Shown one piece after another: positions 44,275-53,556 of a DNA stretch of 59,929 bases. A program made the translations under genes and the position numbers. Numbering within the stretch: position 1 is the first letter of the stretch; each line of letters opens with the position of its first letter. Source of the DNA: SIG714 sp964638675 (GTDB lineage: Bacteria; Bacillota; Clostridia; Oscillospirales; CAG-272); contig CAZXAU010000014.1 in assembly GCA_964638675.1 (NCBI GenBank), positions 1-59,929 of the forward strand. The letters run 5' to 3'. The notes beneath the pieces were generated by a model. It saw nothing but the letters and a program-made list of their open reading frames with translations. It was not told the DNA's origin and searched no databases.

Positions 44275-44304
44275 CGGGGAATCTTTTTGTAAAAGGATTC
44301 CCCG
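44275..44304. terminator. Terminator between convergent genes
   Basis: CGGGGAATC pairs with GATTCCCCG, continued inward by TTTT/AAAA, leaving a short loop. A T-run (CCTTTTTAA) follows 10 bases later on the plus strand. Confidence 0.65.
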
Positions 44305-44361
44305 GAACAGAACCTTTTTAATCACTCAGAGATTCTATATGGCATAAGTTGTCGGGATTAC

Positions 44362-44790
44362 TCAGAGCAGAAGAAATCCGAGCAGAAAGAGAGTGAGCTC
44401 ATCGCATTTTCCCTCACTGAGCAATAGCATGATGATTCCGGCTATGAGTATGTCATCGTGCGAGGATTTGCCGACACTTTGCTCATCAGGTATGACTGCC
44501 GGAATTTTTTTATTTCCGGTGCTTTCTTTTTCTTCGTTTCTATCCGGTCTCTCCGAATCTGCTGAATCATTTTCTTTTCCGGAGCGTCTGTCGCTTTCAT
44601 CTGATGTCATGTCATCTATCCCGTCAATATCTGCCGCATCTTCAAAGACCGGTCGGCGCGGCAGAGAATCTGAGCCGTCCGGGTTTGCACCTTCCGGTGC
44701 ATTGTGTGCATACCGTTGAAGGGCAACGCCCGAGTAGCCTGGCGGCAATATCGGATAATTGTCTGTGGATAAATAGTTTCTGCTGTACAT
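44362..44790 (-). CDS. Small unrecognised protein with acidic linker and hydrophobic C-terminus
   Basis: 142 residues. An N-terminus with NYPILPPGYSGVALQRY, a long Asp/Ser/Glu-rich linker (about 45-95) and a C-terminal DDILIAGIIMLLLSEGKCDE followed by LTLFLLGFLLL. The tail is the same kind as in small conserved Clostridia proteins of unknown role. It lies 8 bases after the next gene on the minus strand, so the three minus genes form an operon. Confidence 0.6.
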   Translation of the reverse strand: MYSRNYLSTDNYPILPPGYSGVALQRYAHNAPEGANPDGSDSLPRRPVFEDAADIDGIDDMTSDESDRRSGKENDSADSERPDRNEEKESTGNKKIPAVIPDEQSVGKSSHDDILIAGIIMLLLSEGKCDELTLFLLGFLLL

Positions 44791-44798
44791 ATGGTCCC

Positions 44799-45269
44799 TC
44801 AGTTTCTTTTTCTGAATGCTGACATACTGCTGAGAATTCCGAGTATTGTGAGAAGCATATCTGCTTTTTCACATTTTTCCCGGGACAGATATGGCTTCAA
44901 TGCTGATATAAGAGCGATTCTGTTTCTGTCTGCACTGTTTCTTTCAAAGAATCCGCCTTGCGGTTTTGACCTTTTTCGGTTTTCTTCATTATTACTGTTG
45001 TTATTATCGTTATTTGAATTTCCCTTTTCATCTCTGTCTTCGGTATAATCGGGATCATCTCGATCTGATATCCCGGAATCATCAGAGTTTGACCGCTCTT
45101 CGATGATCTCATCGTCTTTTTCGCTGTCAGTATTACCTAAGTTCCCCAAAAGCGTATCAAACAAACCGCTTTCCTTCAACGTTGATGCCATGCCTATAAC
45201 ATTTGAAAGCATCTGAGGATCGGAAAGAAGAGAGCCGAGCATTGATGTGATATCAGGTGAGGGATTCAT
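44799..45269 (-). CDS. Unrecognised acidic, Asn-rich protein
   Basis: 156 residues. The first 45 residues (LGSLLSDPQMLSNVIGMAS) look helical; a disordered Asp/Asn/Glu-rich stretch (about 50-100, NSNNDNNNSNNEENRKR) follows, then a helical C-terminus (ALISALKPYLSREKCEK). The order helix-linker-helix with Lys/Arg at the end is seen in small Clostridia proteins; no function recognised. It overlaps the upstream gene by four bases. Confidence 0.6.
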   Translation of the reverse strand: MNPSPDITSMLGSLLSDPQMLSNVIGMASTLKESGLFDTLLGNLGNTDSEKDDEIIEERSNSDDSGISDRDDPDYTEDRDEKGNSNNDNNNSNNEENRKRSKPQGGFFERNSADRNRIALISALKPYLSREKCEKADMLLTILGILSSMSAFRKRN

Positions 45270-45520
45270 TTTTTGTCATCGTCCTTTACCTTTGAAAGTA
45301 TTTCGTTTGCGTTCTTCTGTCCTATGAAGGAGACGATCCTTTCAATATCCCGTTCGTTCGCGTTTTTTAGCTTGTTTTTTATCATAGGAGCGACATTTGC
45401 GGCAGACTTTGCCTGATTTTCACTGCACCCGGCGGATATCAGTGCTTCCTTGATAAGCTGTGCAAAATCTTTATCCGAAAGCTGAGACAGCTTTTGAAGC
45501 TTGTTTGCGTCAATTTCCAT
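45266..45520 (-). CDS. Small unrecognised helical protein
   Basis: 84 residues from ATG 45520 after AGAAGG; the ATG at 45553 lacks a site. The sequence (KLQKLSQLSDKDFAQLIKEA, then NVAPMIKNKLKNANERD) is all amphipathic helix, without known motif. It leads the three-gene minus operon. An AT-rich -10-like TATAAT lies upstream on the minus strand but no good -35. Confidence 0.6.
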   Translation of the reverse strand: MEIDANKLQKLSQLSDKDFAQLIKEALISAGCSENQAKSAANVAPMIKNKLKNANERDIERIVSFIGQKNANEILSKVKDDDKK

Positions 45521-45706
45521 AAGATACCTTCTTTCACTTTGAATCTTATTCATATTATATGCACGGATATCAAGTATTGTTCGGGGAATTGAAAACTATA
45601 TTTTTGAGTTGAAGAGCTGAAATTGAAATGATATGCTTTTTACTTTTACTTATTACTGATCCCTGTTCCCAAATTTAATACCGTGAAACGTTATTCAGGA
45701 GAAAAA

Positions 45707-46234
45707 ATGAGAGTATACAAAATCAAACAAAACAAAAGAAAAATATATACTGTGATCTTTTTACTTTTAATATCAGGTGTGCTTTTGCTGATGACAGGTC
45801 TTTCGGGTCTTTCGTACTCGGCGGTATTTCAATTTTTCGGAGTGATATGCCTTGTTACTGCGGTTGCGATTTACGACAGATATCTTTCGGGCGGATTTGA
45901 AATTGCGATAGATGAAAGACGTGATGATATAAGTGTCTATCCGAAGCTTTATATTTATACAACAAAGGGCAGACATAATATAACTAATGTGAGGGTCTGC
46001 ATTCCCTTTAATAAAGTGGTTTGTGTTCAGCGTGCAGACAAGGTGAAAAGGTTCGGCGGAGTTGCTGTAACGAATCTGACTGCTAATATGGACAGGGGAA
46101 ATATATGCTATATAGAATATGAAGAAACATATTCGCACTCGGCGGTCTACTGCAATGCAGACGACACTCTGTTTGGTGAGATCGTGAGTATGTCGGAGAA
46201 GTATTCTGGTCTTGAAGAGATCGACGGAATGTAA
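45707..46234 (+). CDS. Two-helix membrane protein, unknown function
   Basis: 175 residues from ATG 45707 after AGGAGA (ATG 45683 has none). Two hydrophobic helices (about 15-35 and 42-60), then a cytosolic beta-rich domain (FEIAIDERRDDISVYPKL, VCIPFNKVVCVQ). No family recognised. It ends before the terminator of the pilus operon region. Confidence 0.65.
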   Translation: MRVYKIKQNKRKIYTVIFLLLISGVLLLMTGLSGLSYSAVFQFFGVICLVTAVAIYDRYLSGGFEIAIDERRDDISVYPKLYIYTTKGRHNITNVRVCIPFNKVVCVQRADKVKRFGGVAVTNLTANMDRGNICYIEYEETYSHSAVYCNADDTLFGEIVSMSEKYSGLEEIDGM

Positions 46235-46307
46235 CAAAAATATTTCCAAATATATAATGTATAATTATAGCAGAGCACTTTTTTTACATAATATTCATTT
46301 TAAATAC

Positions 46308-46345
46308 AGCCATTGTCATTTTCTGCACTTGACAAATGGCTTTTT
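46308..46345 (+). terminator. Terminator overlapping the pil promoter
   Basis: AGCCATTGTCA (46308-46318) pairs with TTGACAAATGGCT (46329-46341, one bulge) and runs into TTTTT. It would end the transcript of the gene at 45707. Its 3' arm contains the -35 of the following promoter. Confidence 0.7.
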
Positions 46346-46357
46346 ATGTTGTATAAT
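46329..46357 (+). promoter_or_regulatory. Perfect consensus promoter of the type IV pilus operon
   Basis: TTGACA (46329-46334), 17 bases, TATAAT (46352-46357). Transcript start is expected near 46364, giving a leader of about 67 bases before pilB. Confidence 0.9.
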
Positions 46358-46430
46358 GACCGTGATAATGGGCAGATTTTATCATTTTATCAGTCACTGC
46401 CTGTAAATTCCTGAATTGAGAGGAAATATT

Positions 46431-48113
46431 GTGAATAAATCCAAAAAGAAGATCTCAGAGATACTTTTTGATAATTTTGTTATAACAAAAGAACAGCTTG
46501 AAACCGTATTGTCTGTTGCACTGAGTACAGGAAAGACAGAGTCGGAGATACTTATTGAGCGTGGCTATGCAGGTGAGGAATCTATAGCCGAGGCATATGC
46601 CGAAAAGACAGATATTCCCATTACGGTTATGGCCGGAATTGATATTGATGAGGAGATCCTGAATCTGGTAGATCCGAATTTGCTGAAAAAGCGTGTGGTG
46701 ATGCCTTTCAGGATAAAAGATTCTGACGGAACTCTGATGCTTGCCATGGCAAATCCTATGGATATGGTGGCGATCGACGATATTGCTATCCTGACGAATA
46801 TGAATGTCGAGCCGTTTATAGCGACAGCGTCCGACATAATGGCGACGATAGACAGGTATTACGGGAATGAAGAGGCAAGGAGCATAGCGGAATCCTATAC
46901 CAAAGAAAGGGAAAAGCTTGAACAGCCTGTGAGCATTGATGACAGCGATGTCACCAATTCTCCTATCGTTTATCTTGTCAACACCATGATAGAGCAGGCG
47001 GCAAGACAGCGTGCATCCGATATTCATGTCGAAGCACTCCGGGACTTTGTCAGAATAAGATACAGAATAGACGGTGTTCTGTACAACAAAATGAAATATG
47101 CGAGCCAGCTTTCAAGTGCAATAATTGCAAGAATCAAGGTTATTTCGGATATGGATATTTCCGAAAAAAGAAAACCTCAGGACGGAAGAATGACCTGCGA
47201 AGTCGACAGACGTGAGTATGATATACGTGTGTCAACAATTCCGACTGCATACGGTGAAAAATGTGTCATGCGTTTGCAGGTGAAAAAGAATCTGCTTCGT
47301 GACAAATCTACGCTCGGAATGATGGCTGATGATCTGGAGAAATTCAATCATATTCTTTCAAATCCGCATGGCATAGTGCTTGTAACAGGACCTACGGGAA
47401 GCGGTAAATCCACCACGCTGTATACTGCACTTTCCGAGCTGAATAAAGAAAATGTAAATATAATCACGGTTGAAGACCCGGTCGAGGCAAATATCGAGGG
47501 AATCAATCAGGTTCAGGTCAATGCAAAAGCAAACATGACATTTGCCTCGGCATTGCGTTCAATACTCCGTCAGGACCCGGATATCATAATGATAGGAGAG
47601 ATTCGTGACGGCGAGACGGCACTGATTGCCACACAGGCGGCTATCACAGGTCACCTTGTTGTCAGTACACTGCATACAAACAACTCGGCAAGCTCGGTTA
47701 CACGTCTTATAGATATGGGGATTGACAGTTACCTTATAGCCGATTCGGTCGTAGGCATCATTGCACAGCGACTTGTAAGAAGGCTTTGCAAATACTGTAA
47801 ACGAAAGAGAAGAGCCGAGATACATGAGCTCGAGTGGATGCAACTTGATCCTTCAAAGGAAATGTGGGTGTATGATCCTGTAGGTTGCCCACGTTGCAAT
47901 AATACAGGATTTTACGGGCGTATCGCAGTGTTCGAGATACTTGAGGTTTCACCAAAGATCAAAAACATGATAAGCCACAAAGAAACAGCCGATGATATCA
48001 AGGAGCAGGCGATGAAGGAGGGGATGTTCACACTCCGGATGAGTGCTGTAAGGCTTGTCGAAGAGGGAATTACGGCATTCAAGGAGATCCTTCCGATATC
48101 CTTTGAAGAATGA
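46431..48113 (+). CDS. pilB: Type IV pilus assembly ATPase PilB
   Basis: Drives pilus extension. 560 residues from GTG 46431, after GAGAGGAA; TTG 46416 lies before that site. N-terminal GspE_N domain (about 1-140), then Walker A GPTGSGKSTT (about 321), the Asp box IITVEDPVE, Walker B DPDIIMIGEIRD, and His box TGHLVVSTLHTN. The tetracysteine zinc motif (CKYC near 455 and CPRCNN near 488) typical of PilB/GspE is present. First gene of the pilus operon. Confidence 0.94.
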   Translation: MNKSKKKISEILFDNFVITKEQLETVLSVALSTGKTESEILIERGYAGEESIAEAYAEKTDIPITVMAGIDIDEEILNLVDPNLLKKRVVMPFRIKDSDGTLMLAMANPMDMVAIDDIAILTNMNVEPFIATASDIMATIDRYYGNEEARSIAESYTKEREKLEQPVSIDDSDVTNSPIVYLVNTMIEQAARQRASDIHVEALRDFVRIRYRIDGVLYNKMKYASQLSSAIIARIKVISDMDISEKRKPQDGRMTCEVDRREYDIRVSTIPTAYGEKCVMRLQVKKNLLRDKSTLGMMADDLEKFNHILSNPHGIVLVTGPTGSGKSTTLYTALSELNKENVNIITVEDPVEANIEGINQVQVNAKANMTFASALRSILRQDPDIIMIGEIRDGETALIATQAAITGHLVVSTLHTNNSASSVTRLIDMGIDSYLIADSVVGIIAQRLVRRLCKYCKRKRRAEIHELEWMQLDPSKEMWVYDPVGCPRCNNTGFYGRIAVFEILEVSPKIKNMISHKETADDIKEQAMKEGMFTLRMSAVRLVEEGITAFKEILPISFEE

Positions 48114-48185
48114 ATTAATTAAACCGGGTACGGTACCTGCCAAGAAATCAAAGCTGAAATATGCACGGAAAGGACATTTTCAAAT

Positions 48186-49244
48186 ATGTCAAAGAACATG
48201 ACAGAAGTACTTGAAAAATCAATAGAATTGCATGCATCGGACGTGCACCTTACAGTCGGAAGACCGGTTCAGGTTCGTATAGACGGAAAAATATACGAGA
48301 TCGATTCGGAGATTCTTACGAACGACGATCTTGCTTCGCTTTCCGGCGAGATCCTGACGGCAAGATCAAGGGAAATGTTTGAAGAAAACGGGGAAGCCGA
48401 TTTTGCATATTCATTCGGAGAAATTGCACGTCTTCGCTGTAATGTTTATATGGAGAGCGGCAGAATTGCCGTTGCACTTCGTATTCTGCCTTATTCGGTT
48501 CCTACAACTGCATACTGTCGCACACCGCAAGCACTTATAAAAGCGGTGCATGCAAGACAGGGAATGGTTCTTGTCACAGGACCTACGGGTCATGGAAAAT
48601 CCACTACTCTGGCGGCTTTGATAAACGAGCTCAATACTACCGAAAAAAAACATATAATCACACTTGAAGACCCTATAGAATATATTCACGAGCAGAAGAT
48701 GTGCACTATCCATCAAAGGGAAATAGGGATAGACAGCAAGTCATTTTCAAGTGCACTCAGAGCTGCCCTGCGTCAGGATCCAGATGTGATCCTTGTCGGA
48801 GAAATGCGTGACCTTGAAACGATTTCGACCGCAATATCGGCTGCTGAAACCGGGCATCTTGTTCTGGCTACACTTCACACAAACAGTGCATCAATGACCA
48901 TAGACAGAATTATTGACGCCTTCCCGGCAGACCAGCAGGAGCAGATCAGAATCCAGCTTTCAGGAGTTCTGAACAGTATTGTATGTCAGTGCCTTGTTCC
49001 GACCACTAGGGGAAGCAGGACGGCAGCGTATGAAGTGCTTGTCACCACCAACGCCATAAGAAATCTGATAAGAGAAAATAAATCATTTCAGATTCAGTCT
49101 TCAATACAGACCGGACAGAAATTCGGAATGCAGACTCTTGACGATCACCTGGTCTCACTTTGGAAGAGCGGAATGATCGCCTCAGATGTTGTGAGAGCTT
49201 ATGCTCATGATCTCAGCCATGTTAATGCGAGAATGGAGCTGTAA
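48186..49244 (+). CDS. pilT: Type IV pilus retraction ATPase PilT
   Basis: Powers pilus retraction and twitching. 352 residues. SDVHLTVGRPVQVRIDG (N-terminal), Walker A GPTGHGKSTT (about 132; His replaces the usual Ser/Gly at the sixth position), Walker B DPDVILVGEMRD, TGHLVLATLHTN, and the C-terminal AIRNLIRENK segment. Full-length. The ATG follows GGAAAGG. Confidence 0.94.
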   Translation: MSKNMTEVLEKSIELHASDVHLTVGRPVQVRIDGKIYEIDSEILTNDDLASLSGEILTARSREMFEENGEADFAYSFGEIARLRCNVYMESGRIAVALRILPYSVPTTAYCRTPQALIKAVHARQGMVLVTGPTGHGKSTTLAALINELNTTEKKHIITLEDPIEYIHEQKMCTIHQREIGIDSKSFSSALRAALRQDPDVILVGEMRDLETISTAISAAETGHLVLATLHTNSASMTIDRIIDAFPADQQEQIRIQLSGVLNSIVCQCLVPTTRGSRTAAYEVLVTTNAIRNLIRENKSFQIQSSIQTGQKFGMQTLDDHLVSLWKSGMIASDVVRAYAHDLSHVNARMEL

Positions 49245-49276
49245 ATAATCAGAGAAATTAAACGGAGGGCATAAAT

Positions 49277-50488
49277 ATGCCGACATACGGATATATTGCC
49301 GTTGACAGATACGGCAAGAGAAAAAAGGCAAGTATGTTTGCCGATGACCCGGAACATCTCAAGATACTGGTAAAGCATGACGGATATATTCTTGTTGAAT
49401 ATAAAGAGCAGGGGATAATGTCGAAAGACATAGATCTTCCATTTACAAATAAGGTCAAAGACCGTGATCTGAGCGTCTTTTGCAGACAGTTTGTCAGTAT
49501 TATAGCGGCAGGAGTTCCGATTTCTGATGCTCTGCAGTTGCTTTCGATACAGACAGAGAATAAACGCCTGAAAAAAGCAATAGCTGACTGCAGGCTTGAG
49601 ATAGAAAAAGGAGAGACTTTCTCAGAGTCATTAAAAAAACAGGGCTCCGATATATTCCCCGATATCATGATAAGCATGACAAAAGCGGGAGAGGCATCGG
49701 GTAACCTTGAGATTGCATTCAAAAGGCTTGCAGACTATTTTGAAAGCAGAAACAGAACAATATCGGCTGTAAAGAGGGCGATGATCTATCCATCCTTTAT
49801 CGTCGCACTTATAGTAGCGGCTGTGATTTTTATGATGACATTTGTTCTTCCCCAATTCAAAGACATATTTGAAAATGCCGGTGCTGACCTTCCCGGTGTA
49901 ACAAGAGTGCTTATGGCTATCAGTGACTGGCTTGTGGAATACTGGTGGCTTGCTATTCTTATTGTGATCGCAATAGTTGTTGCACTCAAGCTTTTCGGAA
50001 AAACATCGCTTGGAAAACATATATACGGTAAGCTTGCAATAAAGGCACCGATATTCGGGAAAATGAAGGTCAAAACCGAAAGTGCCTTATTTGCAAGAAC
50101 CTGTTCAACACTTTTGTCGGCAGGACTTCCGCTTATTGACACTCTCGATATCTGTGCGGACAATCTGAACAATATATATTTCAAGGAATCAATCCAAAGG
50201 GCAAAAACTGAGGTTTCGGTTGGTACACCTCTTGCCTCAGGAGTAGAAATGGGTGCTTCGTTTCCGCCTCTCGTTTCTCATATGATCGGAATCGGAGAAG
50301 AAACGGGAGATCTTGAAAACATGCTCGACAGGATCGCACAGTATTATGATGAGGAAACCGAGCATATGATAGCGTCTCTCATGTCCCTGCTTGAGCCGCT
50401 TATACTGCTGGTTATGGCTCTGGGTGTGGTATTCATTGTCTTCGCTGTACTTCTGCCTATGTTTGAAATGTACGGTCATATTGCATGA
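49277..50488 (+). CDS. pilC: Type IV pilus inner-membrane platform protein PilC
   Basis: 403 residues. Two GspF/PilC domains (about 65-190 and 270-395), each followed by membrane helices (FIVALIVAAVIFMMTFVLP, WWLAILIVIAIVVALKLF, ILLVMALGVVFIVFAVLLP). FCRQFVSIIAAGVPI and FARTCSTLLSAGLPLIDTL mark the starts of the two repeats. It is the cytoplasmic membrane platform that couples PilB/PilT to pilin. Confidence 0.94.
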   Translation: MPTYGYIAVDRYGKRKKASMFADDPEHLKILVKHDGYILVEYKEQGIMSKDIDLPFTNKVKDRDLSVFCRQFVSIIAAGVPISDALQLLSIQTENKRLKKAIADCRLEIEKGETFSESLKKQGSDIFPDIMISMTKAGEASGNLEIAFKRLADYFESRNRTISAVKRAMIYPSFIVALIVAAVIFMMTFVLPQFKDIFENAGADLPGVTRVLMAISDWLVEYWWLAILIVIAIVVALKLFGKTSLGKHIYGKLAIKAPIFGKMKVKTESALFARTCSTLLSAGLPLIDTLDICADNLNNIYFKESIQRAKTEVSVGTPLASGVEMGASFPPLVSHMIGIGEETGDLENMLDRIAQYYDEETEHMIASLMSLLEPLILLVMALGVVFIVFAVLLPMFEMYGHIA

Positions 50489-50512
50489 AAAGAGAAAAAC
50501 GGCAGGTAAACG

Positions 50513-51184
50513 ATGGTAGTAAGAATTATACAACTTATTTCGTGCGCACTGATTGCAGGAGCTCTCGGTTTTCAGCTTGCTGTGCTCGGATACTATTTCC
50601 CTGAGGGAAAAGACATAAAAGGCTCGATAAAAAAAGCAAAAAAGAATAAAAAGATTACTTTTCTCACAATTTTCTTTGCGTCGCTTCTTTCGGGAATTGC
50701 AGGCTTTTTCGCAGATTCCGTGATTTATGCGGTGATATGTTGTTTTCTCACATGTGCACTCTGCGTCATATTTACGGTAGATTTCAGAACCTACGAGATT
50801 CCTTTCAGGGTGAATGTCTTTATATTTACTCTCGGAGTGATAAGAGCAATATTTTCAATCGAAGATATATGTCTGTATGTTATCGGATTTTTCGTCGTCA
50901 GTCTTCCGCTTGCGATCATGTTTTATGCATCGAAAGGGAGAGCAATCGGGTTCGGAGATGTGAAAATGATGGCGGCATGCGGTCTGCTTATAGGATGGAA
51001 GTGTGCAATTCTTGCACTTTTCATCGGATGCGTTGTGGGATCAGTGGTTCACCTTATCCGCATGAAGGTGCATGGAGAGGGAGCGGTTCTCGCAATGGGA
51101 CCCTATCTTGCGATCGGTGTATATATTGCCGCTGTATGGGGTGAGAAGATCATATCGGCATATATTTCACTTATCAGAATATGA
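50513..51184 (+). CDS. pilD: Prepilin peptidase (A24 family), short form
   Basis: 223 residues. About seven hydrophobic helices. The two catalytic Asp are in FTVDFRTYEIP (about 92) and GFGDVKMMAACG (about 154). It lacks the tetracysteine and much of the N-terminal methyltransferase domain of PilD, so N-methylation of pilins may be absent or done elsewhere. ATG 50513 follows GGCAGG. Confidence 0.9.
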   Translation: MVVRIIQLISCALIAGALGFQLAVLGYYFPEGKDIKGSIKKAKKNKKITFLTIFFASLLSGIAGFFADSVIYAVICCFLTCALCVIFTVDFRTYEIPFRVNVFIFTLGVIRAIFSIEDICLYVIGFFVVSLPLAIMFYASKGRAIGFGDVKMMAACGLLIGWKCAILALFIGCVVGSVVHLIRMKVHGEGAVLAMGPYLAIGVYIAAVWGEKIISAYISLIRI

Positions 51185-51318
51185 CATCTTATTTCGGGTC
51201 TGTTATCAGTTATCGGTTTTTTCGGTAATCAACTTTTGAAATCAGACCGAACTGACATATCAGATCAAAAATATAAAATTCAGAAGAGAGGAAACGGCGG
51301 CAAAGCCGATCTATTATC

Positions 51319-53544
51319 ATGAAAGGATTATTACCTACGCAAAAGGTGTTGTGTCTTTATGTAGACAACGGACTGAGCTTTGCAGTACAGCTCAAGTCAT
51401 ACAAAAAAAATCCGGTAGTCGAAAAGTGTTTTGTAATTGACACACCCTTTGATACCGTTTCGGAAAACGGATGTATCAAAGTATCGGATATATTTACCGA
51501 GAATTTCAAGCTTGCCTGTAAACAGAATAATGTTACGGCAGAAAGTGTTGTTTTTTCAGTCAATACAGGAAGATTGCTCAACCGTGAAATAGTGATCCCT
51601 GCAATAAGCACATCAAAGATCGATACACTTTTGCAGACGAATTCATCCGATTATTTTCCTATAGATGTCAGTAACTATAAGATGGTTCACCGGGTCATAG
51701 AAGTCTTCTCGGATAACAGCGGAAAGCATATGCGTTTATCGGTCTGTGCAATACCGCTTGATATCATTATTTCATATTATACACTTGCTGCCGCATTGAA
51801 TCTTAAGGTCAGAATGATCGATTATGCCGGAAACAGTGTCTTTCAATTCGTTAAGGCTTATGACAGAAATTTCAATTCTTCTCAGGAAAATCCTGATGTT
51901 GTGAATGTGTATGTATCTCTTTCATCGTCGGGTACAACAATTAATTTTGTCAAGAACGGGGCTGAAAAGCTTCAGAGATGTATTTCGATCGGTTATGGAC
52001 GTCTTCTTAAGACAGCATGTGAGGAGTATGACCTGTCGGCTTCGGCATTGACATGTTTACAAAGCGGTACAGAGGGCGACGGCGTTTTCAATGTCATGAA
52101 TTTTGTAAATGCAGGATGCATGGCAAACGAGTCCGAGAAGGAGCTTTTAAAAAATAAAAAGACAAGCAAAGGCGGCACTTCAGTTGCCGGTGGCGATCAT
52201 ACAACAGATGGACATATGACATGGGAAGAGTTCATCGCATTTGGCGACGCTGACAGCGGCAAGGGAGAAAAAGATGCTCACGATGATGAAGATACCGGAG
52301 TATTAACATCCGATATATCTGATATAAAAGATGATCCTAAGACATCTGTTGAAGCAAGGTCTGACGGAATGGAGATGTTCGCTTCGGCACTCATAAGATC
52401 GATGGACTATTTTTCAAATTTCCCCGAAAATGCAAACGCTGAATACAAGGTATACATTTTAGGTTTTGGCGGTTGTTTTGAGGGAATGAGTGAGTTGATC
52501 TCTCAAAAGATCGGAATGGAAGTTGAAGAGATCTCATTCAATACCGCCGGCAAAAATATTTGCGGTACAAAGAATGCCGCAGATGCGGCTCTGTTTCCGA
52601 ATTATTCTGTATGTATAGGAAGTGTAATACAGCCGATCGATTTTACCGATAAGAGAGCCGAGCTTGCGGCCCCTGCAATTGAAGTGTTCAGGGATTCGGG
52701 ATTTCAGTCGTTGCTTATGCTCATCGGAGGAGCGATCTTTGCCATATGCATTGCGGTGGCTGTTTGTTTGTGGTTCATACCTCGGTCACGCAATTCGAGC
52801 CTCAAACAGCAGTACGCAGAGCTGAATGATAAGATCAAAGCTCTTTCGTCGTCGAACACCTACTATAATGAGCATGAAAAATGGGTGAAGATACGTAACG
52901 AGATAAATGGAATAAACAACTATATTTACACCAAAAACGACAAGCTTGTTTACTTTATGGAAGAATTTGAAAGAAAAATGCCGAGTTCATTCAAGACATC
53001 GCGTATATCGATTTCGGAAGACGGCGTTTCGATGACTATAACGGTTGACTCGAGATATGAGGCGGCGTATGTGATCATGACCTTGAGGGAAATGAAGTCG
53101 ATCGATCTCATAAGTGTTTCAAATTCGTTTACCTTCGGTGATATTTCAGTAGAAGATGATGATTTTGTAACGATTACCGACAGCCAGTATGACCTTATCA
53201 AAACAAATCTTGAGGGCAAGGATTGGCTCACTTTCGATCTGACAGAACTTCTTGATCAGAAAGATCTGTTTAATTATTTCGGCATATCGGTCGGGGATTA
53301 TATAAATAAAGACGGAACTCTCAACCATAAGAATCTTGACAGCAAATATAAGACCCTCAGCGACGATGACATAAGAAAGGGTCTTGATGACGGAAGCATC
53401 GACTTCTTTGATCTGTTCAGAATCAAAAAGATCTCTGACGTTGGCACCGACAAGTCAGAGGGTATGAGTGTAAGCATAAGTGTCAGCATGAAATATACGG
53501 GTCAGTTTGAAATTCCGGCAGAGCCTGACGCTACAAAAGAATAA
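51319..53544 (+). CDS. pilM: PilM-PilN fusion protein
   Basis: 741 residues. Residues 1-430: an actin-like fold of PilM (VLCLYVDNGLSFAVQL start, NTGRLLNREIVIPA, LKVRMIDYAGNSVFQF, VYILGFGGCFEGM), interrupted near 270-340 by a charged linker. Residues about 463-485 form one membrane helix (LLMLIGGAIFAICIAVAVCL), followed by a coiled coil and a small domain like PilN. Normally PilM and PilN are separate and bind through the PilN N-terminal tail; here they look fused. About 170 extra residues at the C-terminus match no part I know. AGAGAGGAAA stands far from the ATG with a CGGC/GCCG hairpin between. Confidence 0.75.
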   Translation: MKGLLPTQKVLCLYVDNGLSFAVQLKSYKKNPVVEKCFVIDTPFDTVSENGCIKVSDIFTENFKLACKQNNVTAESVVFSVNTGRLLNREIVIPAISTSKIDTLLQTNSSDYFPIDVSNYKMVHRVIEVFSDNSGKHMRLSVCAIPLDIIISYYTLAAALNLKVRMIDYAGNSVFQFVKAYDRNFNSSQENPDVVNVYVSLSSSGTTINFVKNGAEKLQRCISIGYGRLLKTACEEYDLSASALTCLQSGTEGDGVFNVMNFVNAGCMANESEKELLKNKKTSKGGTSVAGGDHTTDGHMTWEEFIAFGDADSGKGEKDAHDDEDTGVLTSDISDIKDDPKTSVEARSDGMEMFASALIRSMDYFSNFPENANAEYKVYILGFGGCFEGMSELISQKIGMEVEEISFNTAGKNICGTKNAADAALFPNYSVCIGSVIQPIDFTDKRAELAAPAIEVFRDSGFQSLLMLIGGAIFAICIAVAVCLWFIPRSRNSSLKQQYAELNDKIKALSSSNTYYNEHEKWVKIRNEINGINNYIYTKNDKLVYFMEEFERKMPSSFKTSRISISEDGVSMTITVDSRYEAAYVIMTLREMKSIDLISVSNSFTFGDISVEDDDFVTITDSQYDLIKTNLEGKDWLTFDLTELLDQKDLFNYFGISVGDYINKDGTLNHKNLDSKYKTLSDDDIRKGLDDGSIDFFDLFRIKKISDVGTDKSEGMSVSISVSMKYTGQFEIPAEPDATKE

Positions 53545-53556
53545 GGAGGAGTATTC

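Noticed and set aside
46455..47027. Minus-strand open frame of 190 codons inside pilB
   Set aside because: It lies opposite the conserved N-terminal domain of PilB, with composition like an antisense frame.
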